Assembly: GCA_028686135.1 (NCBI GenBank)
Contig: JAQUCP010000013.1
Coordinates: 1 to 64,000 of the forward strand
Source: UBA12481 sp012523435
Lineage (GTDB): Bacteria > Bacteroidota > Bacteroidia > Bacteroidales > UBA12481
Direction of reading: 5' to 3'
DNA length: 64,000 bases
In this document: positions 8,341 through 17,186 of the stretch, one piece after another
How positions within the stretch are numbered: the stretch's first letter is position 1
Layout: each line of letters starts with the position of its first letter
Translations under genes and position numbers: made by a program
The notes under the pieces: generated by a model
Told to the model about the DNA's origin: nothing
Database searches by the model: none
Seen by the model: the letters and a program-made list of their open reading frames with translations, nothing else

Positions 8341-9213
8341 CTACTGATCTTCACCATCCAGCTTGACAGCGGTGATCCGGTATGCAATCCTTCCCCCCAT
8401 CAAATCGACGGTATTACACCATTTCAGATAATCAAGGATCAGCACATCTTTCTCCATAATCCGGACAATTCCTCGGGAGAGATGATCCGAGGAGATAAAA
8501 TAGATCATACCTAGGGAATCATTGTGTACCCAGTTGAAATCAGGGAGTCCGCAGTTAATGATATCCAGGCCTTCGCCCCAGAATCCGGTAGTGTGTTCCT
8601 CAAAGGCAACCATGCCCTTCAGATTCATGGATCCCAAAACGAAATATCTCTCCGGATACCTTCCTGTGGCATCAATAGACCCCGAATCAACCGATACAAT
8701 ACTCCAGGAGCCAACCGGTCGGGGGTTTTCCTCATTATCGGGCAGCTCCTCCTGGTCACCGGCATCCGGGATCGCCGTGATTCGGTAAGCTATTCTGTTC
8801 CCCACCACACCCACGGAATCGCACCATTTTATGTAATCAACGATCAACAAATCTTTCTCCATTGTCCGGACGATTCCCCGGGAGTGATGATCCGAAGAGT
8901 TAAAATAGATCGCGCCCGGGGTTTCATGGTGGGCCCAGTTGAAATTTGAGAGTCCGCAGGTAATGCTTTCCAGACCCTCACCCCAGGATCCGGTATTGTT
9001 GTCCTCAAAGGCTACCTTACCCCTCAGATTCATCGATTTCAACAGGTAATACTTTTCCGGAAAACTCCCGGTCTCAACAAAATACCCCGAATCAACCGAT
9101 ACAATACTCCAGGAGCCAACCGGCAGGGGCTTCTCCTCAACAACGGGCAGCTCGGGTTTGTCACAGGCAAACAGGATCACCGTGAGGAGCAACAGTATAG
9201 AGAACCGCTTCAC
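8341..9213 (-). CDS. Lipoprotein with a tandemly duplicated domain of unknown function
   Basis: A 290-residue envelope lipoprotein. The GTG start at 9213 is supported by its paralogue upstream, which begins with the same MKRFS-type leader from an ATG. The signal ends in the lipobox LLFAC-like VILFAC, with acylated Cys16. After a short Pro/Glu-rich linker come two copies of one domain, about residues 30-152 and 165-287. Each begins PVGSWSIVSVDSG and contains a TG(S/F)WGEGL motif, an I(T/N)CGL(S/P)(N/D)FNW motif, SRGIVR(T/I)MEKD and ends GRIAYRITA. The layout resembles Bacteroidota lipocalin-like domains, but I cannot name a ligand. The unit is 405 bp long and parts are identical at DNA level, so the duplication is recent. 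It follows the paralogue at 9251-10633 by 37 bases. Confidence 0.8.
   Translation of the reverse strand: MKRFSILLLLTVILFACDKPELPVVEEKPLPVGSWSIVSVDSGYFVETGSFPEKYYLLKSMNLRGKVAFEDNNTGSWGEGLESITCGLSNFNWAHHETPGAIYFNSSDHHSRGIVRTMEKDLLIVDYIKWCDSVGVVGNRIAYRITAIPDAGDQEELPDNEENPRPVGSWSIVSVDSGSIDATGRYPERYFVLGSMNLKGMVAFEEHTTGFWGEGLDIINCGLPDFNWVHNDSLGMIYFISSDHLSRGIVRIMEKDVLILDYLKWCNTVDLMGGRIAYRITAVKLDGEDQ
8680..9123. repeat. 39-bp perfect direct repeat marking a 405-bp tandem duplication
   Basis: The same 39 bases occur at 8680-8718 and 9085-9123, exactly 405 bp (135 codons) apart and in frame. They encode the conserved beginning of each lipoprotein domain (PVGSWSIVSVDSG region). Neighbouring stretches are similar but not identical, showing an in-gene tandem duplication followed by divergence or partial gene conversion. 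Confidence 0.85.
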
Positions 9214-9250
9214 AATTCAATTTGTTTTTGTTGATGTTTTCCGATAAAAA

Positions 9251-10633
9251 CTATTCATCCTTCAGGCACCGAACCGATACCCCGAAGTCTTTCCAGTACT
9301 CAACCCGGCCGATAACCGTGTTATCATGGCTCATAACCCGAACCCGGGCTTTGGTATCGCTGCTTTCGGTGGCACTCCACCAGACAGCGTTAGTTCCGAT
9401 CCGACTGAACCCGCGACCTGCTCCGTAACCACGGATACCAGCAGGACGAGCAGTGAAACCGCTTTCGTTGGTGGCTCCAGCGTTGGGATCCGACCAATGG
9501 GTGGTGCCGCTCTCCTTCAGCTTACCTCCCGCAACAGATCCGCCGCCCAACAGCGTGATCAGCTCTTCCCATTCAGCATCGTCCGGCAAATGCCAGCCTG
9601 GCGGACAGATACCCTGAACCCCGCCGGGGTTGCCAGTTCCGGCAACGTCCATGGCTGCCGGCCAGTTGTACAGCACACCATAGGTAGCATAGTTTTCGTG
9701 GGATTTGGCAGCCACCACATCGGTGCCCTCATATCCGTACACGTAATAGCAGGGCTCTGTTGACGAACCGGTGCCGGGCTCGGTCACTTCCGGCAAATAT
9801 CTCAGGTTTTCTGCCATCCATTCCCGGTCACCGATCCTGACCGTCTGGTATGGTGTGCCATCGCGAGGATCGGTAATACTCCCTCTGTAACCGCTTTCGT
9901 GCGTGGTAAAAGTCCGCGTATTGCCATATCCCGTACCATTGCTGTTGGTTGCATAAGCCCTGAGATAATAGATGGTGCCCGGTGCTAACCCGGTGATAGT
10001 GCTGACAAACGACCCTGACGCGTCACCATCCGTCGTCTTGAAATCCGACAGCGTCGGGCTCTCATGCGTACTCCAGCAGACCCCGCGGGTGGTTACGGGT
10101 GAACCGGCATCCGTGGTGAGCGTCCCGCCACAAACAGCCGACTCATCGGTGATGTCAATAACAACGGCTGTTTTCATGACCGGAACACTAACCCCGTGTC
10201 TTACGGCCGTGATCCGGAAATACAAAACATCCTGAATCCCCACCCGATTGCACCAATGCCAATAATCGAAGACAATAGAGTCTTTCTCCATCACGCGAAC
10301 AACTCCCTTGCTCAATTGATCCATAGAAATAAAATAGATTTCATCGAGAGAATCATTGAGCATCCAGGTAAAATCATCCTGCTCGCAGTTTATGAAATCA
10401 ATACCACCCAGCCAGAATCCGGTGGCATTCTCCCTGAATATCAGGGTGCCATTCAGATCCATGGGGTCCACAGAGGCGGAGGACAAATCGGTATCCTCCG
10501 AAAAAACGGGCTGAACAGAAGCAATACTCCATATTCCGACCAGAAGAGAAGGTCCATCAACCTCGGGAACCTCGGTTTTGTCACAGGCGAACAGAATTAC
10601 CGTGAGGAGCAATAACAGCGAAAAGCGCTTCAT
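9251..10633 (-). CDS. Multidomain lipoprotein with a C-terminal FISUMP domain
   Basis: A 460-residue envelope lipoprotein. The leader MKRFSLLLLLTVILFAC is nearly identical to that of the next gene, with lipobox Cys17. Residues about 30-150 are a third, more diverged copy of the domain duplicated in that gene (GIWSIASV, TGFWLGGIDFINC, SKGVVRVMEKDS). Residues about 155-245 form a fibronectin-like module with the Bacteroidota signature VTTRGVCWSTHESPT and YYLRAYATNSNGTGYG. Residues about 250-458 are the Fibrobacter succinogenes major paralogous (FISUMP) domain: TVRIGDREWMAENLRY, GVLYNWPAAM, GICPPGWHLPDDAEWEEL, FSVRCLKD-like end. Such proteins are surface lipoproteins of unknown function. It heads a two-gene operon with the duplicated lipoprotein. 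Confidence 0.85.
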   Translation of the reverse strand: MKRFSLLLLLTVILFACDKTEVPEVDGPSLLVGIWSIASVQPVFSEDTDLSSASVDPMDLNGTLIFRENATGFWLGGIDFINCEQDDFTWMLNDSLDEIYFISMDQLSKGVVRVMEKDSIVFDYWHWCNRVGIQDVLYFRITAVRHGVSVPVMKTAVVIDITDESAVCGGTLTTDAGSPVTTRGVCWSTHESPTLSDFKTTDGDASGSFVSTITGLAPGTIYYLRAYATNSNGTGYGNTRTFTTHESGYRGSITDPRDGTPYQTVRIGDREWMAENLRYLPEVTEPGTGSSTEPCYYVYGYEGTDVVAAKSHENYATYGVLYNWPAAMDVAGTGNPGGVQGICPPGWHLPDDAEWEELITLLGGGSVAGGKLKESGTTHWSDPNAGATNESGFTARPAGIRGYGAGRGFSRIGTNAVWWSATESSDTKARVRVMSHDNTVIGRVEYWKDFGVSVRCLKDE

Positions 10634-10671
10634 AACTAAATCTTTTACAATGCTTTAACTTGATTTCACTT

Positions 10672-10679
10672 CAAAGTTA
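10672..10679 (-). promoter_or_regulatory. -7 promoter element for the lipoprotein pair
   Basis: Minus-strand TAACTTTG, an exact TAnnTTTG match 38 bases before the ATG at 10633. A pyrimidine-rich tract (TTCTTTTTC type) lies about 19 bases upstream in place of a clean TTG. Confidence 0.5.
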
Positions 10680-10780
10680 GGGGAAAAAGAAAGAAAAAGA
10701 AAATTTTTTTAAGCATATAGAATAACCATCTGAAGCTGTTAACCTTAAGAGCATTAGAAACAACCCATGATGTTTTTTTG

Positions 10781-10788
10781 TACCTTTG
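10781..10788 (+). promoter_or_regulatory. -7 promoter element for typA
   Basis: TACCTTTG followed by C, the textbook Bacteroidota -7 element, 22 bases before the ATG at 10811. It excludes in-frame starts further upstream (such as TTG at 10778). The -33 TTG is not obvious. Confidence 0.6.
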
Positions 10789-10810
10789 CGCCCTCTTTTA
10801 CAAAAGGTAT

Positions 10811-12592
10811 ATGTACGAAATCAGAAATATTGCGATCATCGCGCACGTCGATCACGGTAAGACCACGCTGGTAGATCGCATCCTTCACCAGGTAAAGCTG
10901 TTCCGCGACAACCAGGAGATGGGGGAGTTGATCCTTGACAGCAACGACCTGGAGCGGGAACGCGGGATCACCATCCTGGCAAAAAATGTTTCTGTTCGAT
11001 ATAAAGACGTCAAGATCAACATCATCGACACCCCCGGTCACGCCGATTTCGGCGGCGAAGTGGAGCGGGTGCTGAATATGGCAGACGGGGTGCTGCTGCT
11101 GGTGGATGCCTTCGAAGGCCCGATGCCACAAACCCGCTTTGTCCTCCAGAAAGCCCTGGAGCTCAACCTGAAACCCATCGTGGTGATCAATAAAGTGGAC
11201 AAACCCAACTGCAAACCGGATGAGGTTCACGAGCAGGTATTCGAACTGATGATGAACCTCAACGCGAATAATGAGCAGCTCGATTTCCCCGTGGTTTTCG
11301 GATCATCAAAGGAAGGGTGGATGAGCCCCGACTGGCGTACCCCCGCCGAGGATGTCAGCTATCTGCTCGACACCATCCTGCAGGTGATCCCACAGGCACC
11401 ATTCCACGAGGGTACCCCGCAGATGATGATCACCTCGCTGGATTACTCATCCTACGTGGGCCGTATTGCTGTTGGCCGACTGCTCCGCGGCACCCTTCAG
11501 GCCGGAATGACCGTAGCCCTGGTCAAACAAAACGGACTGATCCAGAAAGAGGTGATCAAGGAGCTATACCTTTTCGAAGGCCTTGGTAAAGAGAAAGTTA
11601 AAACTCCGGTGAGATCTGGTGAGATCATCGCCATCATGGGCCTGGAAGGTTTTGAGATCGGCGACACCGTTGCCGATGCGGAGAACCCGGAAGCCCTGAT
11701 ACCGATTAAGGTGGATGAACCAACCATGAGCATGCTGTTCACCATCAATAACTCACCTTTCTTCGGTCAGGATGGTAAATACGTCACCTCCAGGCATCTC
11801 CGCGAACGCCTATACCGCGAAACGGAGAAAAATCTCGCCCTACGCGTGGAGGAAACCGAATCACCCGAAATGCTTAATATCTTCGGTCGTGGAATCCTGC
11901 ACCTCTCAATCCTGGTCGAGACCATGCGTCGCGAAGGTTATGAATTCCAGATGGGCCAGCCAAAAGTTCTCCTGAAAGAGATCGACGGCGTAACCCATGA
12001 ACCCGTAGAAAATCTGGTGGTCAATGTTCCAGATCGTTTTCAAGGGCGTGTAATTGAGGCTGTTACACAACGACGCGGCGAACTGATCAGCATCGAAACT
12101 AAAAGCGATCAAAACAGCCTGACCTTCAAAATCCCATCACGGGGACTCATCGGGCTCTCCAATATGGTGCTGACCATGACAGAGGGTGAGGCGATCTTTG
12201 CCCACCGATTCGACTCCTATCAGCCCTGGAAAGGTGAAATCAATACCAAGCGAAACGGCGCTCTCATTGCCCTGGAAACCGGTACATCCATCGCTTATGC
12301 CATCGATAAACTGCAGGACCGAGGAACCTTTTTTATTCTGCCCGGAGAACCGGTTTACCAGGGAGAAGTCATCGGCGAACATATCCGGTCGGGCGACCTG
12401 GTCATTAACGTGTGTAAAACCAAAAAACTCACCAACATGCGGGCATCCGGATCCGACGAAAAAACCAGTATCGCCCCGCCCCGACGCTTCTCACTCGAAC
12501 AGTATATGGAGTATATCGGGGATGACGAATACCTGGAAGTAACTCCTAAAACGCTCAGATTAAGGAAGATAAACCTCAGAGTAAAAGTCTGA
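10811..12592 (+). CDS. typA: Ribosome-associated translational GTPase TypA/BipA
   Basis: GTPase of the EF-G family that binds the ribosome and is needed for growth at low temperature or under stress and for 50S assembly. The 594 residues match the family. Seen: P-loop AHVDHGKTT at 11-19, switch I ERGITI at 50-55, DTPGH at 73-77 and NKVD at 127-130 (guanine recognition), followed by the EF-Tu-like barrel, domain III and the BipA-specific C-terminal domain with TNMRASGSDEK. The ATG at 10811 is chosen because it sits just downstream of a consensus promoter and gives the normal MYEIRNIAIIAHVDHG start. No obvious terminator separates it from the GH95 gene 101 bases later. Confidence 0.98.
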   Translation: MYEIRNIAIIAHVDHGKTTLVDRILHQVKLFRDNQEMGELILDSNDLERERGITILAKNVSVRYKDVKINIIDTPGHADFGGEVERVLNMADGVLLLVDAFEGPMPQTRFVLQKALELNLKPIVVINKVDKPNCKPDEVHEQVFELMMNLNANNEQLDFPVVFGSSKEGWMSPDWRTPAEDVSYLLDTILQVIPQAPFHEGTPQMMITSLDYSSYVGRIAVGRLLRGTLQAGMTVALVKQNGLIQKEVIKELYLFEGLGKEKVKTPVRSGEIIAIMGLEGFEIGDTVADAENPEALIPIKVDEPTMSMLFTINNSPFFGQDGKYVTSRHLRERLYRETEKNLALRVEETESPEMLNIFGRGILHLSILVETMRREGYEFQMGQPKVLLKEIDGVTHEPVENLVVNVPDRFQGRVIEAVTQRRGELISIETKSDQNSLTFKIPSRGLIGLSNMVLTMTEGEAIFAHRFDSYQPWKGEINTKRNGALIALETGTSIAYAIDKLQDRGTFFILPGEPVYQGEVIGEHIRSGDLVINVCKTKKLTNMRASGSDEKTSIAPPRRFSLEQYMEYIGDDEYLEVTPKTLRLRKINLRVKV

Positions 12593-12693
12593 GCCCTGCA
12601 TCTTCCGGCCTTTTCGCGATACGCTTCAGCTTTGACTTAAAAGTTGTATTTTGATGTCCGCTGTAATACATCAGCCGGCATAACCAAAGTATC

Positions 12694-15105
12694 ATGAAAA
12701 GCATCCGCCTTCTTCTCCTGATTTTATTCATCTTTCTGATTCAGAGCTGCCACTCAGACCGCCACTCCGACGATCTGCACATTTGGTACGACCAGCCTGC
12801 AAACGCATCCATCCCGGATGATCCGAATGGCTGGAAAAATGATCCCGAATGGCTGAAAGCACTGCCTCTGGGTAACGGGAGCATCGGGGCGATGGTTTAC
12901 GGTGATATCGGACTGGAGCGAATTCAGCTTAACGAAAAATCGTTATGGTCAGGCAGCCCTGCCGATAACAATAACCCGGAAGCCTTTCCAGCCCTCGATT
13001 CCATCCGCAACCTCCTGTTTGCCAACCGCTACCGCGAAGCACATCAGCTGGCCGAACGCACGCAGGTGTGCCAGGGTGCCGGATCAGGGCAGGGCAATGG
13101 CGCCAACGTCCCCTATGGCTGCTTTCAAACCCTGGGCGATCTGTGGCTGGATTTCGAATATCAGAACAAGAATCAAGCTGAATATCAAAACTATCGAAGA
13201 GAACTAAACCTGATGGAAGGAGTGGGCCGCATCGAATATCAGCAATCGGGCGTCCAGTTCACCCGCGAAATCTTTGTCAGCTATCCCGATCAGGTGCTGG
13301 TGATCAGATTAACCGCCAATCAGCGCCGAAAAATCAGTTTCACTGCTCACCTGAACCGACCCGAAAAATTCTCCACCTACTCGGAGGGAGACCAACTGCT
13401 GATGGCCGGAACCCTGGATGATGGGCTGGGAGGATACGGGATGCACTACCTGGTCAGGCTCCAGGCAGTCAATGAGGGCGGCTCCATGGCGGTCACCGAT
13501 GAGGGAGTTACCATTAGAGAGGCTGATGCTGTCACCCTATTGCTATCAGCCGGGACCGATTATCAGCTTAGCTACCCGACCTATTCGGGCGGTGAGTACG
13601 AAGCCCGGGCTAATCGCTTGATAATGAACGCTCAAAAGAAACCGTACCGACAGATCATTAAACATCACCGGGACGATTTTTCGGAGCTAATGAGGCGGGT
13701 AGATTTCCGGATTAGTGGGGAAGTTGCAGACACCCTTCCCACCGACCGAAGGATCCTGGCTTTCAGGAAATCTCACGATGACCCCCGGCTGGTCGAAATG
13801 CTGTTTCAGTACGGGCGCTATCTGCTGGTCTCCTCCTCCCGGTCTGGCAGTCTGCCGGCCAACCTGCAGGGCATCTGGGCCAACAAGATCCAGACGCCCT
13901 GGAATGGAGATTATCACACGAATATCAATCTGCAAATGAACTATTGGCCGGTTGAGGTGGCCAATCTTTCCGAGTGCCAGGAGCCTCTGACCCGCCTGGT
14001 TGAATCGTTGGTGGAACCGGGCAGAAAAACCGCTGAGGTTCATTATCGGGCCAGTGGGTGGTGTATGCACCCCATTACCAATGTGTTCGGATACACCGCT
14101 CCGGGCGAGTCGCCCAGCTGGGGATTACACCTGGGAGCCGGAGCGTGGATGGTTCAACACCTTTGGGAACACTATGCCTTTACGGGTGACCGGGAATACC
14201 TGCAACAGGTTTATCCGGTCATGCAGGAATCGGCACAATTTTATCTCGACTGGCTGGTTAAGGATCCGGTCAGCGGCAGGTTGGTATCCGGACCGGCAGG
14301 CTCACCCGAGAACTCTTTTTACGCCCCTGACGGAAGTACAGGATACCTCACGATGGGTCCTTCGCACGACCAGCAGCTCATTCGCGACCTGTTCGATAAT
14401 CTGCTGGATGCCTCGGAAATTTTGGGGATTGAAGACGATCTGACTCGCCGGGTTGGGGCCGCCCGCGATTCCCTGCTGCCCACCGGCATCGGCTCCGACG
14501 GGCGGCTGATGGAGTGGGCCAGGGAATATGAAGAGCCGGAGCCTGGCCATCGGCACATGTCGCACCTTTTCGCCCTGCATCCCGGACGGCAAATTACCCG
14601 GCACACGCCGGAATTGATGGATGCTGCTCGTAAATCCTTGGAATACAGACTAAAACATGGCGGCGGGCACACCGGATGGAGTGCCGCCTGGCTGGTTAAC
14701 CTGTGGGCCCGGCTCGGCGATGGGAAACAAGCTAAACAAGCTCTTGAGGTGGTCCTTACCCGCTCCACCGCGCCTAACCTCTTTGGCCTCCACCCCCCGT
14801 TCCAGATCGATGGGAACTTCGGAGCCACTGCCGGCATCGCCGAGATGCTGCTGCAAAGCCATGACGGCGAGATCGTTCTGCTCCCTGCCCTGCCAGATGC
14901 CTGGCCTGACGGCACCATCAAAGGACTCCGCGCCCGAAATGGATTTATCATCGATATCGAATGGAAAAACCACCAGCTGACTAACAGCAGAATCTATTCC
15001 CTCAACGGTGAGAAATGCACCCTCCGATATGGAGATCGTTGCCTGGAACTAACACTACGTGAGGGCCAGGAAATCCGATGGGATGGCACAAATTCTAATA
15101 TCTAG
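12694..15105 (+). CDS. GH95 family glycosidase (alpha-L-fucosidase type), lipoprotein
   Basis: An 803-residue inverting glycosidase of family GH95, whose members cleave alpha-1,2-L-fucose or, in some plant-polymer enzymes, L-galactose. The leader MKSIRLLLLILFIFLIQSC is a lipoprotein signal with Cys19, so the enzyme is probably anchored to the envelope. Domain order fits GH95: N-terminal beta-sandwich with LPLGNGSIGAMVYG and NEKSLWSGSP, a linker, an (alpha/alpha)6 barrel with LQGIWA and NINLQMNYWPVEVANL (the Asn/Tyr-rich active-site block), HRHMSHLFALHPG, and IDGNFGATAGIAEML (the catalytic Asp region), then a C-terminal sandwich. It follows typA and precedes a two-component system. No fucose catabolic genes are nearby, though a GH29 fucosidase lies at 51.5 kb. 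Confidence 0.93.
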   Translation: MKSIRLLLLILFIFLIQSCHSDRHSDDLHIWYDQPANASIPDDPNGWKNDPEWLKALPLGNGSIGAMVYGDIGLERIQLNEKSLWSGSPADNNNPEAFPALDSIRNLLFANRYREAHQLAERTQVCQGAGSGQGNGANVPYGCFQTLGDLWLDFEYQNKNQAEYQNYRRELNLMEGVGRIEYQQSGVQFTREIFVSYPDQVLVIRLTANQRRKISFTAHLNRPEKFSTYSEGDQLLMAGTLDDGLGGYGMHYLVRLQAVNEGGSMAVTDEGVTIREADAVTLLLSAGTDYQLSYPTYSGGEYEARANRLIMNAQKKPYRQIIKHHRDDFSELMRRVDFRISGEVADTLPTDRRILAFRKSHDDPRLVEMLFQYGRYLLVSSSRSGSLPANLQGIWANKIQTPWNGDYHTNINLQMNYWPVEVANLSECQEPLTRLVESLVEPGRKTAEVHYRASGWCMHPITNVFGYTAPGESPSWGLHLGAGAWMVQHLWEHYAFTGDREYLQQVYPVMQESAQFYLDWLVKDPVSGRLVSGPAGSPENSFYAPDGSTGYLTMGPSHDQQLIRDLFDNLLDASEILGIEDDLTRRVGAARDSLLPTGIGSDGRLMEWAREYEEPEPGHRHMSHLFALHPGRQITRHTPELMDAARKSLEYRLKHGGGHTGWSAAWLVNLWARLGDGKQAKQALEVVLTRSTAPNLFGLHPPFQIDGNFGATAGIAEMLLQSHDGEIVLLPALPDAWPDGTIKGLRARNGFIIDIEWKNHQLTNSRIYSLNGEKCTLRYGDRCLELTLREGQEIRWDGTNSNI

Positions 15106-15133
15106 TCGTAACTTGTAAGCAAAATCTAATAAC

Positions 15134-15811
15134 ATGCGCCTCCTCGTTGTCGAAGACGAACCAAAAGTTGCGGAACTTCTTCGTAAAGGCCTGATTGAGA
15201 ATGAATTTGATGTTGACGTCGCCTCTGATGGTCCATCAGGTTACGATCTGTTTACCCGCAATGCCTACGACTTACTGATTCTGGATGTCATCTTACCAGG
15301 CATGAGCGGAATGGTGCTAAGCCGCAAAATAAGAGATTCGAACCCCTATGTCCCGATCCTGATCCTAACTGCCCTAAGTACCACCGAGGACAAGCTGGAA
15401 GGGTTCGATGCCGGAGCCGATGATTACCTGGTTAAACCCTTCGAATTCAGTGAACTGCTGGCCAGAGTGAAGGCACTGATCAAACGGGCTGGAATGGGAA
15501 CGGCCAATCTGGTTATCCTGAAAGCACACGATTTGGAACTGGATGTTAATAATAAACAAGCCATCAGGGGAGGAAAGGTTATCTCTTTGACAGCCAAGGA
15601 GTTCTCTCTACTTGAATTTCTAATCCGTAACAAAGGTCGGGTAGTGACTCGTACGGATATCGCGACCAAAGTTTGGGAATATGACTTTGAAAGCGGCAGC
15701 AATATTGTGGACGTGTACATTAACATTTTACGCAAAAAGATCGACCGCGACTACCCGGTAAAGCTGATTCAAACACGGATTGGGATGGGTTACTACATCG
15801 AGGCAGATTAA
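15134..15811 (+). CDS. OmpR-family response regulator
   Basis: Two-component transcription factor of 225 residues. The receiver domain has acidic pocket residues Glu7/Asp8, phosphoacceptor Asp51 in LILDVILPG, and the conserved Thr/Lys in LTALS and YLVKPFEFSELLARV. The C-terminal half is a winged helix of the OmpR/PhoB type (ISLTAKEFSLLEFLIRNKGRVVTR pattern and VDVYINILRKKID). It resembles the CusR/RprY group found with heavy-metal or envelope-stress sensors. Its stop is directly followed by the ATG of the histidine kinase, so the pair is co-translated. The signal and the target genes are not visible in the sequence. Confidence 0.95.
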   Translation: MRLLVVEDEPKVAELLRKGLIENEFDVDVASDGPSGYDLFTRNAYDLLILDVILPGMSGMVLSRKIRDSNPYVPILILTALSTTEDKLEGFDAGADDYLVKPFEFSELLARVKALIKRAGMGTANLVILKAHDLELDVNNKQAIRGGKVISLTAKEFSLLEFLIRNKGRVVTRTDIATKVWEYDFESGSNIVDVYINILRKKIDRDYPVKLIQTRIGMGYYIEAD

Positions 15812-17185
15812 ATGAAGATTCGGGATAAAATAGCCCTGCAGATCCTGGCTACCGTTGGGGTTATCCTGCTCCTAGCCTTTATCACCATCTATCTCTCCTT
15901 TTCGAGATACCGATCAGAAGATTTCTATAGTCGCCTGGAAGCCAAAGCTCAATCGGTTGGGCAGATGCTGGTTGAGATTGATGAAGTTGACCCGACTCTT
16001 CTTTCCAAAATGGAGCAGAATAATCCCAGCCGTCTGCATAATGAGTATATCCTTGTCTTTAAGCCCAATAAAACACCAGTCTTTTCCAATGATGAACAGA
16101 ACTTGATCCGGATCACAGCGGCAGATTTCAGGGTAGCCACATACGGGGATGGCGTGCGCAGAAGGCAGGGCTCTTTTCAAATTGCCGGGACCTCTTATCA
16201 GGGAAGCGAAACTGTTCTGATCGTGTTTGTTGCCGCCGAAGATGCAGACGGATTCGATCGGATGAAATCACTCAGAAACATTCTGTTATTAGTGTTTGCC
16301 ATAAGCATTCTAACCTCGGTCATTGCAGCCCGGATGTTGGCGGGAAGAGCTCTGAAACCCATTCGAACCGTCATTTCTCAGGTTGACTCCATCGGGATTG
16401 CCAGCCTGAATGCACGAGTTAACGCTGGAAGCGGTCGGGATGAGATGGCTCAGCTAGCTAACACTTTCAACAAAATGTTGGTGAGGCTCCAAAACTCTTT
16501 CGAGATGCAAAAGGATTTCATTGGCAATGCCTCCCATGAACTCAAGACCCCTCTCACTGTCATCACCGCTGAGCTGGAAGTGATGCTGATGCAGGAACGC
16601 ACCAACGAAGAGTATAAAAAAACACTCAGGTCTGTTCGGGAAGAAATCAGCAACCTGAACGAGCTGTCGGAACGCCTGCTGATGCTGGCCCAGGCCAGCT
16701 CTGCTACCAGCAGCGCTCATTTTTCTGATCTGCGGATTGATGATCTGGTTTGGCAGGCCCGATCAGAAATACTAAAACGGGATCGCCAATGCAATGTACT
16801 TTTTGAGATGCTCGACTTTTTTGACGACGAGAAATACTTCCTGGTCAAAGGCAACGAATCTCTCTTGAAAACTGCCCTAATCAACCTGATGGAAAATGGA
16901 TGCAAATACTCCTTTGACCAAAAAGTTAAGGTATTGTTGTCCATGGCTCCAGGGCATATCATTCTGGAATTCAATGATAATGGCCCCGGGATTCCAGAAG
17001 AAGAGATCCCCCGAATCTTCCAACCATTTTATCGCTCCCCTTCAACCAACAAGGTCCGTGGTCATGGTATCGGACTCACCCTGACCGAACGAATCATCAC
17101 ACTGCATAACGGCACCATCACAGTTAGCTGCTCTGAAGGAAAAGGAACCACTTTCAGGGTTGTGCTGACAAGCAGCTCAGTCTAA
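15812..17185 (+). CDS. Membrane sensor histidine kinase
   Basis: A 457-residue inner-membrane kinase, partner of the adjacent response regulator. It has a transmembrane helix near residues 9-29, a periplasmic loop of about 115 residues, a second helix near 150-170, a HAMP domain to about 225, a HisKA dimerisation domain with phosphoacceptor His242 in NASHELKTPL, and a HATPase domain with N-box Asn near 358-364 (NLMENGCKYS), DNGPGIPEEEIP and GHGIGLTLTERI. The periplasmic segment is too short and divergent for me to name a ligand. The gene starts on the base after the regulator's stop and ends one base from the convergent glycyl-radical activase. Confidence 0.95.
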   Translation: MKIRDKIALQILATVGVILLLAFITIYLSFSRYRSEDFYSRLEAKAQSVGQMLVEIDEVDPTLLSKMEQNNPSRLHNEYILVFKPNKTPVFSNDEQNLIRITAADFRVATYGDGVRRRQGSFQIAGTSYQGSETVLIVFVAAEDADGFDRMKSLRNILLLVFAISILTSVIAARMLAGRALKPIRTVISQVDSIGIASLNARVNAGSGRDEMAQLANTFNKMLVRLQNSFEMQKDFIGNASHELKTPLTVITAELEVMLMQERTNEEYKKTLRSVREEISNLNELSERLLMLAQASSATSSAHFSDLRIDDLVWQARSEILKRDRQCNVLFEMLDFFDDEKYFLVKGNESLLKTALINLMENGCKYSFDQKVKVLLSMAPGHIILEFNDNGPGIPEEEIPRIFQPFYRSPSTNKVRGHGIGLTLTERIITLHNGTITVSCSEGKGTTFRVVLTSSSV

Positions 17186-17186
17186 C

